From Desulfovibrio desulfuricans (GTDB lineage: Bacteria; Desulfobacterota; Desulfovibrionia; Desulfovibrionales; Desulfovibrionaceae): a stretch of DNA of 64,000 bases. The notes beneath the pieces were generated by a model, which did not search any database, was not told the origin of the DNA, and saw nothing but the letters and a program-made list of their open reading frames with translations. Location: assembly GCF_024460775.1 (NCBI RefSeq), contig NZ_JANFYZ010000002.1:280954-344953 (forward strand), given 5' to 3'. Of the stretch, positions 26,731 through 35,056 are shown piece after piece (the stretch's first letter is position 1; each line of letters opens with the position of its first letter). A program made the translations under genes and the position numbers.

Positions 26731-26907
26731 ATGGCTGGGCAGGGGATGACAGGAGATGACAGCGGATGAGAGTGAAAGGCCGTGCGCGGGGGCAGGGCGG
26801 GGGAGACTTTGCCCCCGGCAAAACTCGTGAAGGGTTGCTGCTGGGATTGTTTTTGCGGGAATATTGCGGGTATCCGGTCTGCAATCAGCAATTGGTCTGG
26901 CCGCTGA

Positions 26908-27339
26908 TCATTTGCCTTTTTCTTCAGCTCCATCATCCGGCACGGAGGTGGTCACAAGGCCCACGTCCTTGATGCCTGCGCTGCGCACCCTGTCCATCAC
27001 GCTCATAACCATGCCATAGGAAACATCCTTGTCGGCCCGAACAAAGAGCTGCCGCCCGCTGTCCGTTACCTGCGCGTTCAGGGCATCCGGCAGACTGTCC
27101 ATGTCTGTTTCCTGCTCGTTGAGAAACAGTGCGCCGCCTGTTTTGACTGTCAGGATAACGTGGTCGTCATCCGTGGGCAGCACTTCGGAGGTCTCCACCT
27201 TGGGCAGGGCCACATCAAGCCCTTCGGTCATCATGGGGGCTGTGACCATAAAGATGATCAGCAAGACCAGCATCACGTCCACAAAGGGCGTGACGTTGAT
27301 ATCGGCAACAAAATCGTCGTCGGCGGAAGATGCGGCCAT
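26908..27339 (-). CDS. TolR/ExbD-family biopolymer transport protein
   Basis: 143 residues from ATG 27339 (AGGAG upstream). One N-terminal membrane span (FVDVMLVLLIIFMVTAP) with the key Asp in NVTPFVDVMLVLL, then a periplasmic domain. It pairs with the TolQ-like protein encoded 3 bases upstream to form a proton-driven motor. No TolA, TolB, Pal or TonB gene is nearby, so whether it serves the Tol or the Ton system cannot be decided. Confidence 0.9.
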   Translation of the reverse strand: MAASSADDDFVADINVTPFVDVMLVLLIIFMVTAPMMTEGLDVALPKVETSEVLPTDDDHVILTVKTGGALFLNEQETDMDSLPDALNAQVTDSGRQLFVRADKDVSYGMVMSVMDRVRSAGIKDVGLVTTSVPDDGAEEKGK

Positions 27340-27341
27340 GA

Positions 27342-28031
27342 CTAGCGCTCCTCTGAAAATGCTATGCCGCCAGCGTGTTGTGGCGCTTCGTGTTGCAGGC
27401 GGTTGAGCATCTGGCCTGCAAAGTTGATGCATACGCCCTCGATATGGGCCAGTTTGGCGCGGAACACGTTGTAGCCGCACACTGCGGGTATGGCCACAAA
27501 CAGGCCTACAGCGGTGGCGATGAGCGCCTCGGCAATGCCGGGCGCGACAGTTGCCAGCGAAACGCTCTTCATTTGGGCAATGGCGGTGAAGGAATGCATG
27601 ATGCCCCACACCGTGCCGAACAGGCCGATAAAGGGGGCAGTGTTGGCGGCGGTGGCAAGCAGGGCCAGGGATGATTTGAGAACGGCCATTTCTTCCGCCA
27701 CGGCAAAGTGCAGGGCCCTGCGCACATTGTCGTTCAAAAGGCGGTCAACGTCGCCAGTGCGGGAAATACGGTTGAATTCACGGATGGCGCGGCGCGCAAT
27801 GCCAAAAAGGGGAGAGTGCTTGTCATTTGCCAGCACTGGTAGTGCCCGGCTCAGCTCCCCGGCCTCGTCAAACGCCGCCAGCCCCGCCTGCGTCCGCTGC
27901 TGGGCAGTGCGCAGCAACAGCCATTTGCTGCACATATAGGCCCAGCTTGCCACAGACATGCACAAGAGCAGCGCCAGCACGCACTTGGAAACAAATGTTG
28001 CCTGCAACACCGCCTGGATCATGGAATCCAT
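27342..28031 (-). CDS. TolQ/ExbB-family proton channel protein
   Basis: 229 residues from ATG 28031, where GGGGGG lies 5 bases upstream. Three membrane spans: near the N-terminus, and at ANTAPFIGLFGTVWGIMHSF and EALIATAVGLFVAIPAVCGY, as in TolQ/ExbB. It makes the proton-channel ring around the TolR-like protein encoded just after it. The two genes form a short leftward operon. Confidence 0.92.
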   Translation of the reverse strand: MDSMIQAVLQATFVSKCVLALLLCMSVASWAYMCSKWLLLRTAQQRTQAGLAAFDEAGELSRALPVLANDKHSPLFGIARRAIREFNRISRTGDVDRLLNDNVRRALHFAVAEEMAVLKSSLALLATAANTAPFIGLFGTVWGIMHSFTAIAQMKSVSLATVAPGIAEALIATAVGLFVAIPAVCGYNVFRAKLAHIEGVCINFAGQMLNRLQHEAPQHAGGIAFSEER

Positions 28032-28703
28032 TATATCCCCCCAAAAAAAGAATATGAAATTGAAATTCAAAGCTATTGTGTGGTAGTACGCTCCGCAAGC
28101 TTTGTCAACCTGACAGCGATAAATTCAAGCAAAACAGTATAATGTTGAGTATGTTACCTGTTGCTGCTGAGATCGAAAGAGAATTCCACTACGCACATCA
28201 CAAGCAACCGCCTGCAATGTTCAGGAATCGTCGTGATGCAGGGAAAAGTACACGTAGTCCAACGCTGTAACGGGCTGCGCCAGCAGGAAAATCCGTTTTC
28301 GGACGGCAAAAATCCACGCCAAGGCCTGCGCCTCCAGAATGGGGCAGCCTTCATATTCGCATGTTATGGTGCTGGGTGTGGCGGATTTTCAGTGACAGCA
28401 ATTAGTTGTAGGTGCGAAAAAAAGAAGGAGGAGTTGTGTTCCTCCTCCTTGCCTGTGGTGGCTGACTGGCTGTAGAGCGTTTTCCGGCATCAATCCTGAA
28501 GCTGCGGGCGGCGCAATCCTGCTGAGACTCGCTGAAAATGTATCTGATCTGTCAGAATACGCTGAACTCAGCCGCAACTAGCTAATAAATCTGCATTAAT
28601 AAGGCAAGGGCATGATAATCCAAGGCACTCAGAGCGTCATGCGTACTTCAGTTCATTGTTATGCTTTTTGCAGACTCCCAAAAAATTGCAGCACTACTGA
28701 TTA
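28032..28703. other. AT-rich spacer with possible gene remnant
   Basis: About 670 bases with no supported gene. On the plus strand 28480-28578 an uninterrupted frame reads like protein (GINPEAAGGAILLRLAEN and on to a stop) but has no start, so it may be a gene fragment. A minus-strand terminator lies at 28417-28450. Confidence 0.4.
28417..28450 (-). terminator. Minus-strand terminator
   Basis: AAGGAGGAG/CTCCTCCTT stem (28450-28442 with 28433-28425) followed on the minus strand by a T-rich tract (28423-28417). It could end transcripts from the Lar-like gene. Confidence 0.7.
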
Positions 28704-28898
28704 TCAGGATGCAACGTATGAATTCCATAGCCTGATGGCAGCTGATTCGCTGACAGACCACTGCAAAGGGCAGTTTCCGCATTCGCAGACAAGCCGATAT
28801 ATGTCGTTAACTCTGCCTTCAGGTCTGGATACTTCGACCTTGGGGGCCTTTCCACATTTGATACAGGGATGAATGACAGGGAGATTTTCTTTGTTCAT
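28704..28898 (-). CDS. Lar-like small zinc-ribbon protein
   Basis: 64 residues from ATG 28898; a longer frame reaches 29009 but neither start has a strong ribosome-binding site. Two cysteine knuckles (CIKCG and CECGNC) and a final SAAIRLWNSYV match the plan of the restriction-alleviation protein Lar family (C-x2-C-G, C-x-C-x2-C, A-x2-xWN). Lar-like proteins are common on phages and defective prophages. It sits in the AT-rich stretch, which fits a horizontal origin. Confidence 0.55.
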   Translation of the reverse strand: MNKENLPVIHPCIKCGKAPKVEVSRPEGRVNDIYRLVCECGNCPLQWSVSESAAIRLWNSYVAS

Positions 28899-29339
28899 GC
28901 GGGCAACATAATCTTCTTGTTGCCAGTAGTCAAAAGGGATTAACCACGAAAGCCTGCCAGGTGCTTGAGTGGGGGCACAGACTGGACGGCTTGAAAGTGG
29001 ACATCTCACAGTATCTGTTTGTTTCTCTGTTACCTCATTGGCTTGCTAGACAGGTATTTGCGATCTCCTGTTTGCAAACAGGCTGAAAGGAATAATGAAA
29101 ATGATAATATGCAATTATTAAAAATGGTTAAACGGGATTTGCCTGCAGATTTATGAAGGGTGGTTTCCGCGTTTGCCAATGCGTACAGTTATGTGACAAT
29201 AAGGTCAATTGTATGTGTAACTGGTGTAGTCTTGTTGTTGGTGTATGTTTTTGTTGGTTTTTTTAATTATAGTAATTTTAGAGACACTGTTAATTTGTTG
29301 TGGTACACTGCTAGCAGGTATTGATTGATGGGAGTAGCT
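28899..29339. other. AT-rich spacer before the first small paralogue
   Basis: About 440 bases without a supported gene. Its last 70 bases resemble the region upstream of the second paralogue (shared AGACACTGT and a GTTG-GGTA-like stretch), so a promoter may lie at about 29278-29325. Confidence 0.4.
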
Positions 29340-29627
29340 ATGGAATATCCGCTTGATCTTGTTTCTGTGGCTCTCAAAAGCCAGGGTGAAAAAATATTCA
29401 CCCTTGCAGATGGTCACGAAATGAAAATCTTGCCAGTGGGCGATGGTAAGACAATGGACATCATCATTGATGATGGTGCTTCATATAAGACAAAAGGAGC
29501 TAACGATTTTGTAAAAAAAGTTGAGCAGATATTAGAAGGTAGAGGCATTGCCGGATGGGATGAAACCCGGGAAGGGCAAGACAGTATTGATCAGGTGCTT
29601 TCCATGTACAAAAATAATCTTGAATGA
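29340..29627 (+). CDS. Small protein of unknown function, paralogue A
   Basis: 95 residues from ATG 29340 with GGGAG 6 bases upstream. No known family is recognised. It is clearly paralogous to the gene at 30925: both share LxLVxxxLxSxxEKxFTxxDGxxM, a PVGDGKTxxI turn, YKTKGAxxFxKxxExIL and an LSMY near the end. The fold looks like a strand-rich half followed by a long helix. AT-rich base use sets both apart from the neighbourhood. Confidence 0.7.
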   Translation: MEYPLDLVSVALKSQGEKIFTLADGHEMKILPVGDGKTMDIIIDDGASYKTKGANDFVKKVEQILEGRGIAGWDETREGQDSIDQVLSMYKNNLE

Positions 29628-29790
29628 CGCTTCCTGAACAGTTTTGTGGTGGTGTATGATGCTGCGAGCATTGCACAGGGATGACTTATTCTACAAACAA
29701 TCCGCACTTGCTTTTATTTTACAACGGGCAACGATTATTTGTCTGTGTGAGGAGGTACAATTTTTTTGAACATGAACAGGAGAATGAATT

Positions 29791-30003
29791 ATGCAAATTA
29801 ACTCAAAACAACGTGCTGAAATAGAACGAATTTTATCTAATTGGAAAAGATATCTAGAAAGTCTTCCGCCAGCATCAGATGATTTGAAATTACATAAATG
29901 GCTCGGTATGAATACCTCGTTGGTGAAAAAAGATAATTTTAGTAATAAATTGCGGTTTGTAGCAAATGAACTGAGAACACGTCTTGACGCAACGTCATTA
30001 TAA
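29791..30003 (+). CDS. Small helical protein of unknown function
   Basis: 70 residues, ATG at 29791 with AGGAG 10 bases upstream. Charged and mostly helical (QRAEIERILSNWKRYLESLP ... NKLRFVANELRTRL), no cysteines, no signal peptide. No family recognised. It lies between the two small paralogues and shares their AT-rich composition. Confidence 0.55.
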   Translation: MQINSKQRAEIERILSNWKRYLESLPPASDDLKLHKWLGMNTSLVKKDNFSNKLRFVANELRTRLDATSL

Positions 30004-30300
30004 AGCTGGGTAATAGATAAAAAGGGTGTGATGGGCTGTCCCCATAGGAGGCAACGCTAAAAAGTCCACGGGCTGAGCGTTGTTGTGTTTTGTCGGGGGT
30101 AAATACTTCACACCCTTTTGGTTTGATGATGGTTGCGGGGGGAGAATCCCCCGTGCGTTGTAGCTGGTCGGATAAGCCGGTTGCTTTCGGGGTAAGCTGC
30201 TGTGTCCGTTCAGGCCGAATTGTTGGTGCAAATTGGCTGATACCATGCGGGCTTTTTTTGAAGTGCTCTGCACGCAGGCGTTTTGGGGGCTAGTTCAGAT

Positions 30301-30330
30301 AAAAAAGAAGGCCGTGAAAATCACGGCCTT
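30301..30330 (-). terminator. Terminator of the RRM protein gene
   Basis: On the minus strand AAGGCCGTGA/TCACGGCCTT-type stem followed by TTTTTT (30306-30301). The 300 bases between 30004 and 30300 show no supported gene. Confidence 0.88.
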
Positions 30331-30354
30331 CCTGCATTTTAAATGCGTACTGGA

Positions 30355-30621
30355 CTACCAGCGACGGGCGGCGGGCTTTTTGGGCTCAGCCTTGTTCACG
30401 CGCAGGGCGCGGCCGTCAACTTCTTTGCCGTCAAGGGCAGAGATGGCGTTGATGGCGCTGCTTTCGTCCATTTCAACAAAACCGAAGCCACGGGCGCGGC
30501 CGGTTTCGCGATCAGAAATCAGGTTCACGGAAAGAACATCGCCGTAGGGCTTGAAGAGAGCTTCAACGCCGTCCTGAGTGGCAGACCAGGACAAATTACC
30601 GACATAAATAGAAGTAGCCAT
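30355..30621 (-). CDS. RRM-type RNA-binding protein
   Basis: 88 residues from ATG 30621 (TTGGAG upstream). A single RNA recognition motif with RNP2 IYVGNL at residues 4-9 and RNP1 RGFGFVEM at about 42-49, then a short basic tail. These single-RRM proteins occur in cyanobacteria and Desulfovibrio and are often linked to cold or stress. It probably binds single-stranded RNA as a chaperone. It has its own terminator and stands alone. Confidence 0.92.
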   Translation of the reverse strand: MATSIYVGNLSWSATQDGVEALFKPYGDVLSVNLISDRETGRARGFGFVEMDESSAINAISALDGKEVDGRALRVNKAEPKKPAARRW

Positions 30622-30924
30622 GTGAGACTCCAAGGGGTTAAGGGAGGTAGACTTTCTGCTTGAAGCCTTACCCATGTAAAGTCTCTGGCGAAAAATTTAC
30701 TATACCCAATCAATGATGTGGAAATATAGGGCGAGGCTTGGAAAATGTCAATGAATGTTATTGGTGGGGAAGAGATATTACAGCTTGAACTTGCAGCTTT
30801 TATAAAATTATTATCAGTCTGGTCAGAGAGATAGCATCTAAAAAATTATTTTTTATTATTATTTAGACACTGTAATTTTATGTTGGTATGATAGTTGATT
30901 GAAATAGAAAAAATTGGAGTATGT

Positions 30925-31221
30925 ATGAATTATAAATTACGGCTTGTCGCAAATATTCTCACAAGCAAGGAAGAAAAAGTTTTTACCTTTCATGATGGGC
31001 AGACAATGTCGATTGAACCCGTGGGCGATGGCAAAACAGTTAATATCTCGCTTGGGGAAGATGAGACGTACAAGACTAAAGGTGCCGACGCCTTTTTGAA
31101 AAGGGCGGAAAAAATACTCAAGCAGCGGGCACAAGGTGAATCTGACGAATCCTCACAGAATCATGACGATATATTCAAGATTCTTTCCATGTACGAGGGA
31201 TGCGGCCAGCGCCGTAGGTGA
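30925..31221 (+). CDS. Small protein of unknown function, paralogue B
   Basis: 98 residues from ATG 30925 (TTGGAG upstream). It shares about half its positions with the protein at 29340 over the whole length and ends ILSMYEGCGQRRR. The upstream 50 bases also resemble those of its paralogue, so gene and promoter were duplicated together. No domain recognised. The space from 31222 to 31517 shows no supported gene. Confidence 0.68.
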   Translation: MNYKLRLVANILTSKEEKVFTFHDGQTMSIEPVGDGKTVNISLGEDETYKTKGADAFLKRAEKILKQRAQGESDESSQNHDDIFKILSMYEGCGQRRR

Positions 31222-31517
31222 TATGCGACTTAAAATGGCGCGGTTCAGATTATAAGGGTTTGACTTTTTTATTTTGTGGCTGCTGTGTGTGCTTAAACTG
31301 GCTTTGCGCGTTAAGGCAAAGTCAGTTTTTGCGTCTATGGGGTGGAATTATGCCCAGGCAAGGCTTGTCACGGGGGATGCCACACATGGTTGCCTTGGGG
31401 GAGAGCCTTTGGGAATTTTCAAAATAATATAGGCTAAAGACTAATTGATATAATAACAAATATAGCTTAACATTATAAGCCAAGGAAGGTTATGGAAAAT
31501 AAATTTTTGGAGGAAAT

Positions 31518-32198
31518 ATGTTTAAGAGGATTGCTCTTGCCATTGCCCTGACTCTGGCGCTTTCAGCACCCGCCATGGCGGAAAATTCCGGATTTTATGT
31601 GGGCCTGAAGTTCCTTGACTCCATCCAGAGCACTGGTTCCATGTCCAGAAGCGGTGCGGTTGTTAACGCCTTTGACGTTAAGAATTACTCGCAGAACACG
31701 GTGGGAGGCGGCATTTACGCTGGCTATGACTTTTATTCCCTGAACCAGGTCCCCTTGCGCGCGGAAATTGAATACGACATCCGCACCAACTCCACCACCA
31801 GCTGGGATCTCAAAAACGGCGGCAACGCCGCTGACCTCAAGGGCACCTGGGGCCTCCAGACCCTGTTCCTCAATGCATACTGGGATTTCCACAACGATAC
31901 GGCCTTCACGCCCTACATTGGCGCGGGCCTTGGCATGGGCTTTCTCAAGAGCAAGTACGAGATTGAAATCCCCGGCGTGGGAAGCGAAAGCACTACTAAT
32001 CTGAACACGGTATTTGCCTGGAATGCAGGCGCTGGCGTTTCCTATGCCTTTACCGACAACATCTCCGCTGATCTTGCCTACCGGTTTGTGGGTCTGGGAT
32101 ACTCGGAAACCGAAAAGACCATCCTGGGCGAAAAGCAGAAGCTTGGCATGGCCCCCTATGCCAATGAATTCAGCCTTGGCCTGCGGTATACGTTTTAA
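31518..32198 (+). CDS. Outer-membrane beta-barrel protein
   Basis: 226 residues. A signal peptide (MFKRIALAIALTLALSAPAMA) is followed by eight or so amphipathic strands and a final LGLRYTF with terminal Phe. The pattern (YIGAGLGMGF, GAGVSYAFTDNISADLAYRFVGLG) matches the OmpA/opacity-type eight-stranded barrel family. Its role may be adhesion or envelope stability. TTGGAGG precedes the ATG. It is followed by a strong terminator. Confidence 0.88.
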   Translation: MFKRIALAIALTLALSAPAMAENSGFYVGLKFLDSIQSTGSMSRSGAVVNAFDVKNYSQNTVGGGIYAGYDFYSLNQVPLRAEIEYDIRTNSTTSWDLKNGGNAADLKGTWGLQTLFLNAYWDFHNDTAFTPYIGAGLGMGFLKSKYEIEIPGVGSESTTNLNTVFAWNAGAGVSYAFTDNISADLAYRFVGLGYSETEKTILGEKQKLGMAPYANEFSLGLRYTF

Positions 32199-32230
32199 GC
32201 ACATTGTTTCATGACCACCTCCCTTCCTGT

Positions 32231-32257
32231 GGCCGTCCTGCTTGGGCGGCCTTTTTT
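32231..32257 (+). terminator. Terminator of the beta-barrel gene
   Basis: GGCCG/CGGCC stem with inner CC/GG pairs followed by TTTTTT, 33 bases after the stop. Confidence 0.88.
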
Positions 32258-32495
32258 GTGGGGGAGAGACTCACGGTGGCAATCCGGATGCGAGGGCGCC
32301 TGTCGCTGGCTGCTCGTTGAATGGCTGGCATCCGTCTTTAGAGCTGGGTTTGTTTGGGATAGAGTTGCTTGCACAGAGTATGGGGCTGTCTGGCTGGTTG
32401 CTAAAAAGAGCAGGTGCAGAGAGCTTTTGGGGCAGGGGGGATAGCAATTTTTGAAGCTGTCACGAAAAGTATCACGGATAGTGATGGTTCAACAA

Positions 32496-32529
32496 AAGAA
32501 AAAGGAGTTACTGTTTCCAGTAACTCCTT
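32496..32529 (-). terminator. Terminator of tRNA-Ser
   Basis: On the minus strand AAGGAGTTACTG/CAGTAACTCCTT with a four-base loop, then TTTTTCTTTTG. It starts 7 bases after the tRNA. Confidence 0.9.
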
Positions 32530-32535
32530 GAAATC

Positions 32536-32627
32536 TGGCGGAGAGGGGGAGATTCGAACTCCCGGTACGCTGTTAACGTACACACGATTTCCAATCGTGC
32601 TCCTTAGACCAGCTCGGACACCTCTCC
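32536..32627 (-). tRNA. tRNA-Ser (GGA)
   Basis: The minus strand gives a class II tRNA with acceptor GGAGAGG/CCTCTCC, a D-arm, the anticodon stem-loop CGATT-GGA-AATCG, a long variable arm (GTACGTTAACAGCGTAC), the T-arm GGGAGTTCGAATCTCCC and an encoded CCA end. Anticodon GGA reads UCC and UCU serine codons. Confidence 0.95.
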
Positions 32628-32661
32628 ATTCGGTGATGTTCACCGCTCAAAGCCGAATACC

Positions 32662-32688
32662 TATATAGCAGGCATTCAGGAATTGCAA
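32662..32688 (-). promoter_or_regulatory. Candidate promoter of tRNA-Ser
   Basis: On the minus strand TTGCAA (32688-32683) and a TATATA/TATAGG -10 region (32667-32660) lie 35-60 bases upstream of the tRNA. Confidence 0.5.
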
Positions 32689-32867
32689 GAGAAAAAATTG
32701 AATCAGGGCAGTTTGTTGCAAAAAAGTTGTCATAAGGGCAACAACCAGCCCCAATGCAGCGCAGCCATTCCTGTTCGCGCACAGAGCATCGAGCCTGGCG
32801 AAGCTCCGCAGCACAGCAACGCGCCCAGAGCACTGGCCTCAGCGCAAAGTCCCACAGCACCCAGAGC

Positions 32868-32896
32868 AAAGGCCCACCCGGAATTCCGGGCGGGCC
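32868..32896 (-). terminator. Hairpin after the small membrane protein gene
   Basis: GGCCCGCCCGG/CCGGGTGGGCC with a short AATT loop on the minus strand, followed by only TTT. It lies 42 bases after the stop. Confidence 0.6.
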
Positions 32897-32937
32897 TTGC
32901 ATAATATATCAACAGGGCTGCACGCGATCGGCCTTGG

Positions 32938-33078
32938 CTAATCGTCTTTGCGGTCCTTGTTTTTGGTCTCGTCATCTTTGCGCTTTTTCTTGGTGATCTG
33001 CGCGGCGCGGTAAAAAGCCCACAGCCCAAAGACCGCCATAACGGTAATGCCCACAGCGTTGAGTGTCAGGACGTCCAT
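32938..33078 (-). CDS. 46-residue membrane protein with basic tail
   Basis: The frame MDVLTLNAVGITVMAVFGLW continues to a highly charged K/D/R tail ending RKDD. ATG at 33078 has AGAAGG 10 bases upstream and the stop is TAG at 32940. One membrane span at about residues 8-26 and a soluble tail of about 20 charged residues. No family recognised; the size and plan recall small accessory subunits. It lies 80 bases after fabI in the same direction and may be co-transcribed with it. Confidence 0.7.
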   Translation of the reverse strand: MDVLTLNAVGITVMAVFGLWAFYRAAQITKKKRKDDETKNKDRKDD

Positions 33079-33159
33079 GATCTGATCCTTCTGACGGCAT
33101 CAGGCTGCTGAGGCCGCGCCATTGCGCAAGCGCGCGTTCTTGTTCTTGTCAGCAGGGGG

Positions 33160-33930
33160 TTAACCCATCACGCCTATGGTGCTGAAGCCGCTGTCCACAT
33201 AGATGACCTGGCCCGTCACAGCGTGGGCAAGGTCAGAGGCGAGGTACAGGGCCGTGCCGCCCACGTCGCCAGTGGTGACGTTGCGGTGCAGGGGGGCGTT
33301 GCGGTCAACAATGCTGCACAGATCCTTCATGCTGGAAACAGCAGAAGCGGCAAGGGTCTTGATGGGGCCGGCGCTGATGGCGTTGATGCGGATGCCCTTG
33401 GTGCCGAAGTCGCAGGCAAGGTAGCGCACGGAGGCTTCAAGAGCGGCCTTGGCAACGCCCATGACATTGTAGCCGGGAATGACCTTGGTGGAACCGTGAT
33501 ATGTCATGGTAATGATGGAAGAACCCTCGTGCAGCAGGGGTTCAAAAGCGCGACAGACGCCGGTGAGCGAGTAGGCGGAAACGTCCATGGCAAGGCGGAA
33601 GCCCTCGCGGGAGGTGTCCACAAAGCGGCCACCCAGGTCTTCGCGGTTGGCAAAGGCCACGGAGTGCACGAGGATGTCCAGGTCGCCCCATTTTTCCTTG
33701 ACGAGGTCGGCGGCGGCCTGAATCTGCGCGTCATCGCACACATCGCACTGGAAGGTGAATTCACCGCCAAGCTCTTCGCTCAGGGGGTCAACGCGTTTTT
33801 TGATGGCATCGCCTACATAGTTGAATGCCAGGCGGGCACCCTGTTCCTTAAGGGCATTGGCAATGCCGTAAGCGATACTTCTATTATTGGCCAAACCCAG
33901 TATAAGAGCTTTCTTTCCTTGCAGCAGCAT
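33160..33930 (-). CDS. fabI: Enoyl-ACP reductase (NADH)
   Basis: 256 residues from ATG 33930 (AGGAGG upstream). Short-chain dehydrogenase fold with the FabI pattern GLANNRSIAYGIA near the start and the catalytic Tyr144, Tyr154 and Lys161 (Y-x6-K). It performs the last reduction of the fatty acid elongation cycle. Downstream lies the small membrane protein gene; upstream lies purC in the same direction, separated by a hairpin. Confidence 0.96.
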   Translation of the reverse strand: MLLQGKKALILGLANNRSIAYGIANALKEQGARLAFNYVGDAIKKRVDPLSEELGGEFTFQCDVCDDAQIQAAADLVKEKWGDLDILVHSVAFANREDLGGRFVDTSREGFRLAMDVSAYSLTGVCRAFEPLLHEGSSIITMTYHGSTKVIPGYNVMGVAKAALEASVRYLACDFGTKGIRINAISAGPIKTLAASAVSSMKDLCSIVDRNAPLHRNVTTGDVGGTALYLASDLAHAVTGQVIYVDSGFSTIGVMG

Positions 33931-34109
33931 GGATCCTCCTGAAAAAACAATGCGAGCCGAACGAGTCGGCACTAAAGTGTATCAGAACAGCGGCAGCGCG
34001 CCTGGGCGAAAAAGCCGCACAATATACGGCGCTGTCGGACAGTGGACGGCAGGTCGATGGTACAGCCCGGCGCTTTTGTGAAAAAAGTGCCTAGGCTGCC
34101 ACGCCAAAG

Positions 34110-34139
34110 GCGCGCCCGGCACTGTTGTACCGGACGCGC
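34110..34139 (-). terminator. Hairpin after purC
   Basis: GCGCGTCCGG/CCGGGCGCGC on the minus strand, just after the purC stop, followed by a short TTT. Confidence 0.6.
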
Positions 34140-34147
34140 TCAATTTG

Positions 34148-35029
34148 TTACTTTGTAAGGATGTCGTAAGCTTCCTGGTAGCGATTCGCCGTGGCCTTGA
34201 TGATTTCTTCCGGCAAGGCGGGCGGCGGGGGCTGCTTGTTCCAGGGCTGCTTTTCCAGCCAGTCGCGCAGGTACTGCTTGTCGAAGCTGGGCTGGCCCTG
34301 ACCGGGCTGATACTGGTCAGCGGGCCAGAAGCGGGAAGAATCGGGCGTGAGCACTTCATCAATGAGGTGCAGCTTGCCGTCAATAAAGCCGAATTCAAAC
34401 TTGGTGTCGGCCACGATAATGCCGCGCCCGGCGGCATAGGTGCGCCCGGCCTCGTAAATGGCAAGCGTGGTGCGCTCAACCTGGGCGGCGGTTTCCGCGC
34501 CAAGCAGTTCCGCAGCCTGGGCCACGCTGATGTTTTCATCGTGCTGGCCGAGTTCGGCCTTGGTGGAGGGCGTAAACAGCGCAGGCTCCAGCTTGTCGGA
34601 TTCGCGCAGGTTGGCGGGCAGCTTGTAGCCGCACAGGGTGCCGGTGGCCTTGTAATCCTTCCAGCCGGAGCCGGTGATGTAGCCGCGCACAATGCATTCC
34701 ACAGGCAGGGGCTTGGCCTTGCGCACGATGACGGCGCGGCCTTCAAGCTCGTCCTTCCAGGGGGCCAGAGCGGCGGGGAAGCGGTTCACATCGCTTTCAA
34801 TCAAGTGATTGGGAATGATATCCTTGAACTTTTCCATCCAGAACAGGGTGATCTGGTTAAGAATCACGCCCTTGTAGGGGATGGGTTCGTTCATGATCAC
34901 GTCAAAGGCCGACATGCGGTCAGTGGTGACAATGAGCAGTGTTTTTTCGTCCACATCATAGATGTCGCGCACTTTCCCGCGAGAAAGAAGGGGATAGGCG
35001 CTGATCTCGGTTTTTACCACGACTTTCAT
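34148..35029 (-). CDS. purC: Phosphoribosylaminoimidazole-succinocarboxamide synthase
   Basis: 293 residues. The start [26 protein letters not shown] carries the ATP-binding GKVRDIY motif, [12 protein letters not shown] and IPNHLIESD follow, and [26 protein letters not shown] is the family signature. It joins CAIR and aspartate to SAICAR in purine synthesis. It is a little longer than the E. coli enzyme and closer to the yeast-like length. hisD precedes it by 27 bases, a likely two-gene operon. Confidence 0.96.
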   Translation of the reverse strand: MKVVVKTEISAYPLLSRGKVRDIYDVDEKTLLIVTTDRMSAFDVIMNEPIPYKGVILNQITLFWMEKFKDIIPNHLIESDVNRFPAALAPWKDELEGRAVIVRKAKPLPVECIVRGYITGSGWKDYKATGTLCGYKLPANLRESDKLEPALFTPSTKAELGQHDENISVAQAAELLGAETAAQVERTTLAIYEAGRTYAAGRGIIVADTKFEFGFIDGKLHLIDEVLTPDSSRFWPADQYQPGQGQPSFDKQYLRDWLEKQPWNKQPPPPALPEEIIKATANRYQEAYDILTK

Positions 35030-35056
35030 GATGGCTCCTGATTCCTCTGGCTCTTG

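Noticed and set aside
28389..28577. 62-codon minus-strand frame
   Set aside because: It contains the terminator hairpin and has no start signals.
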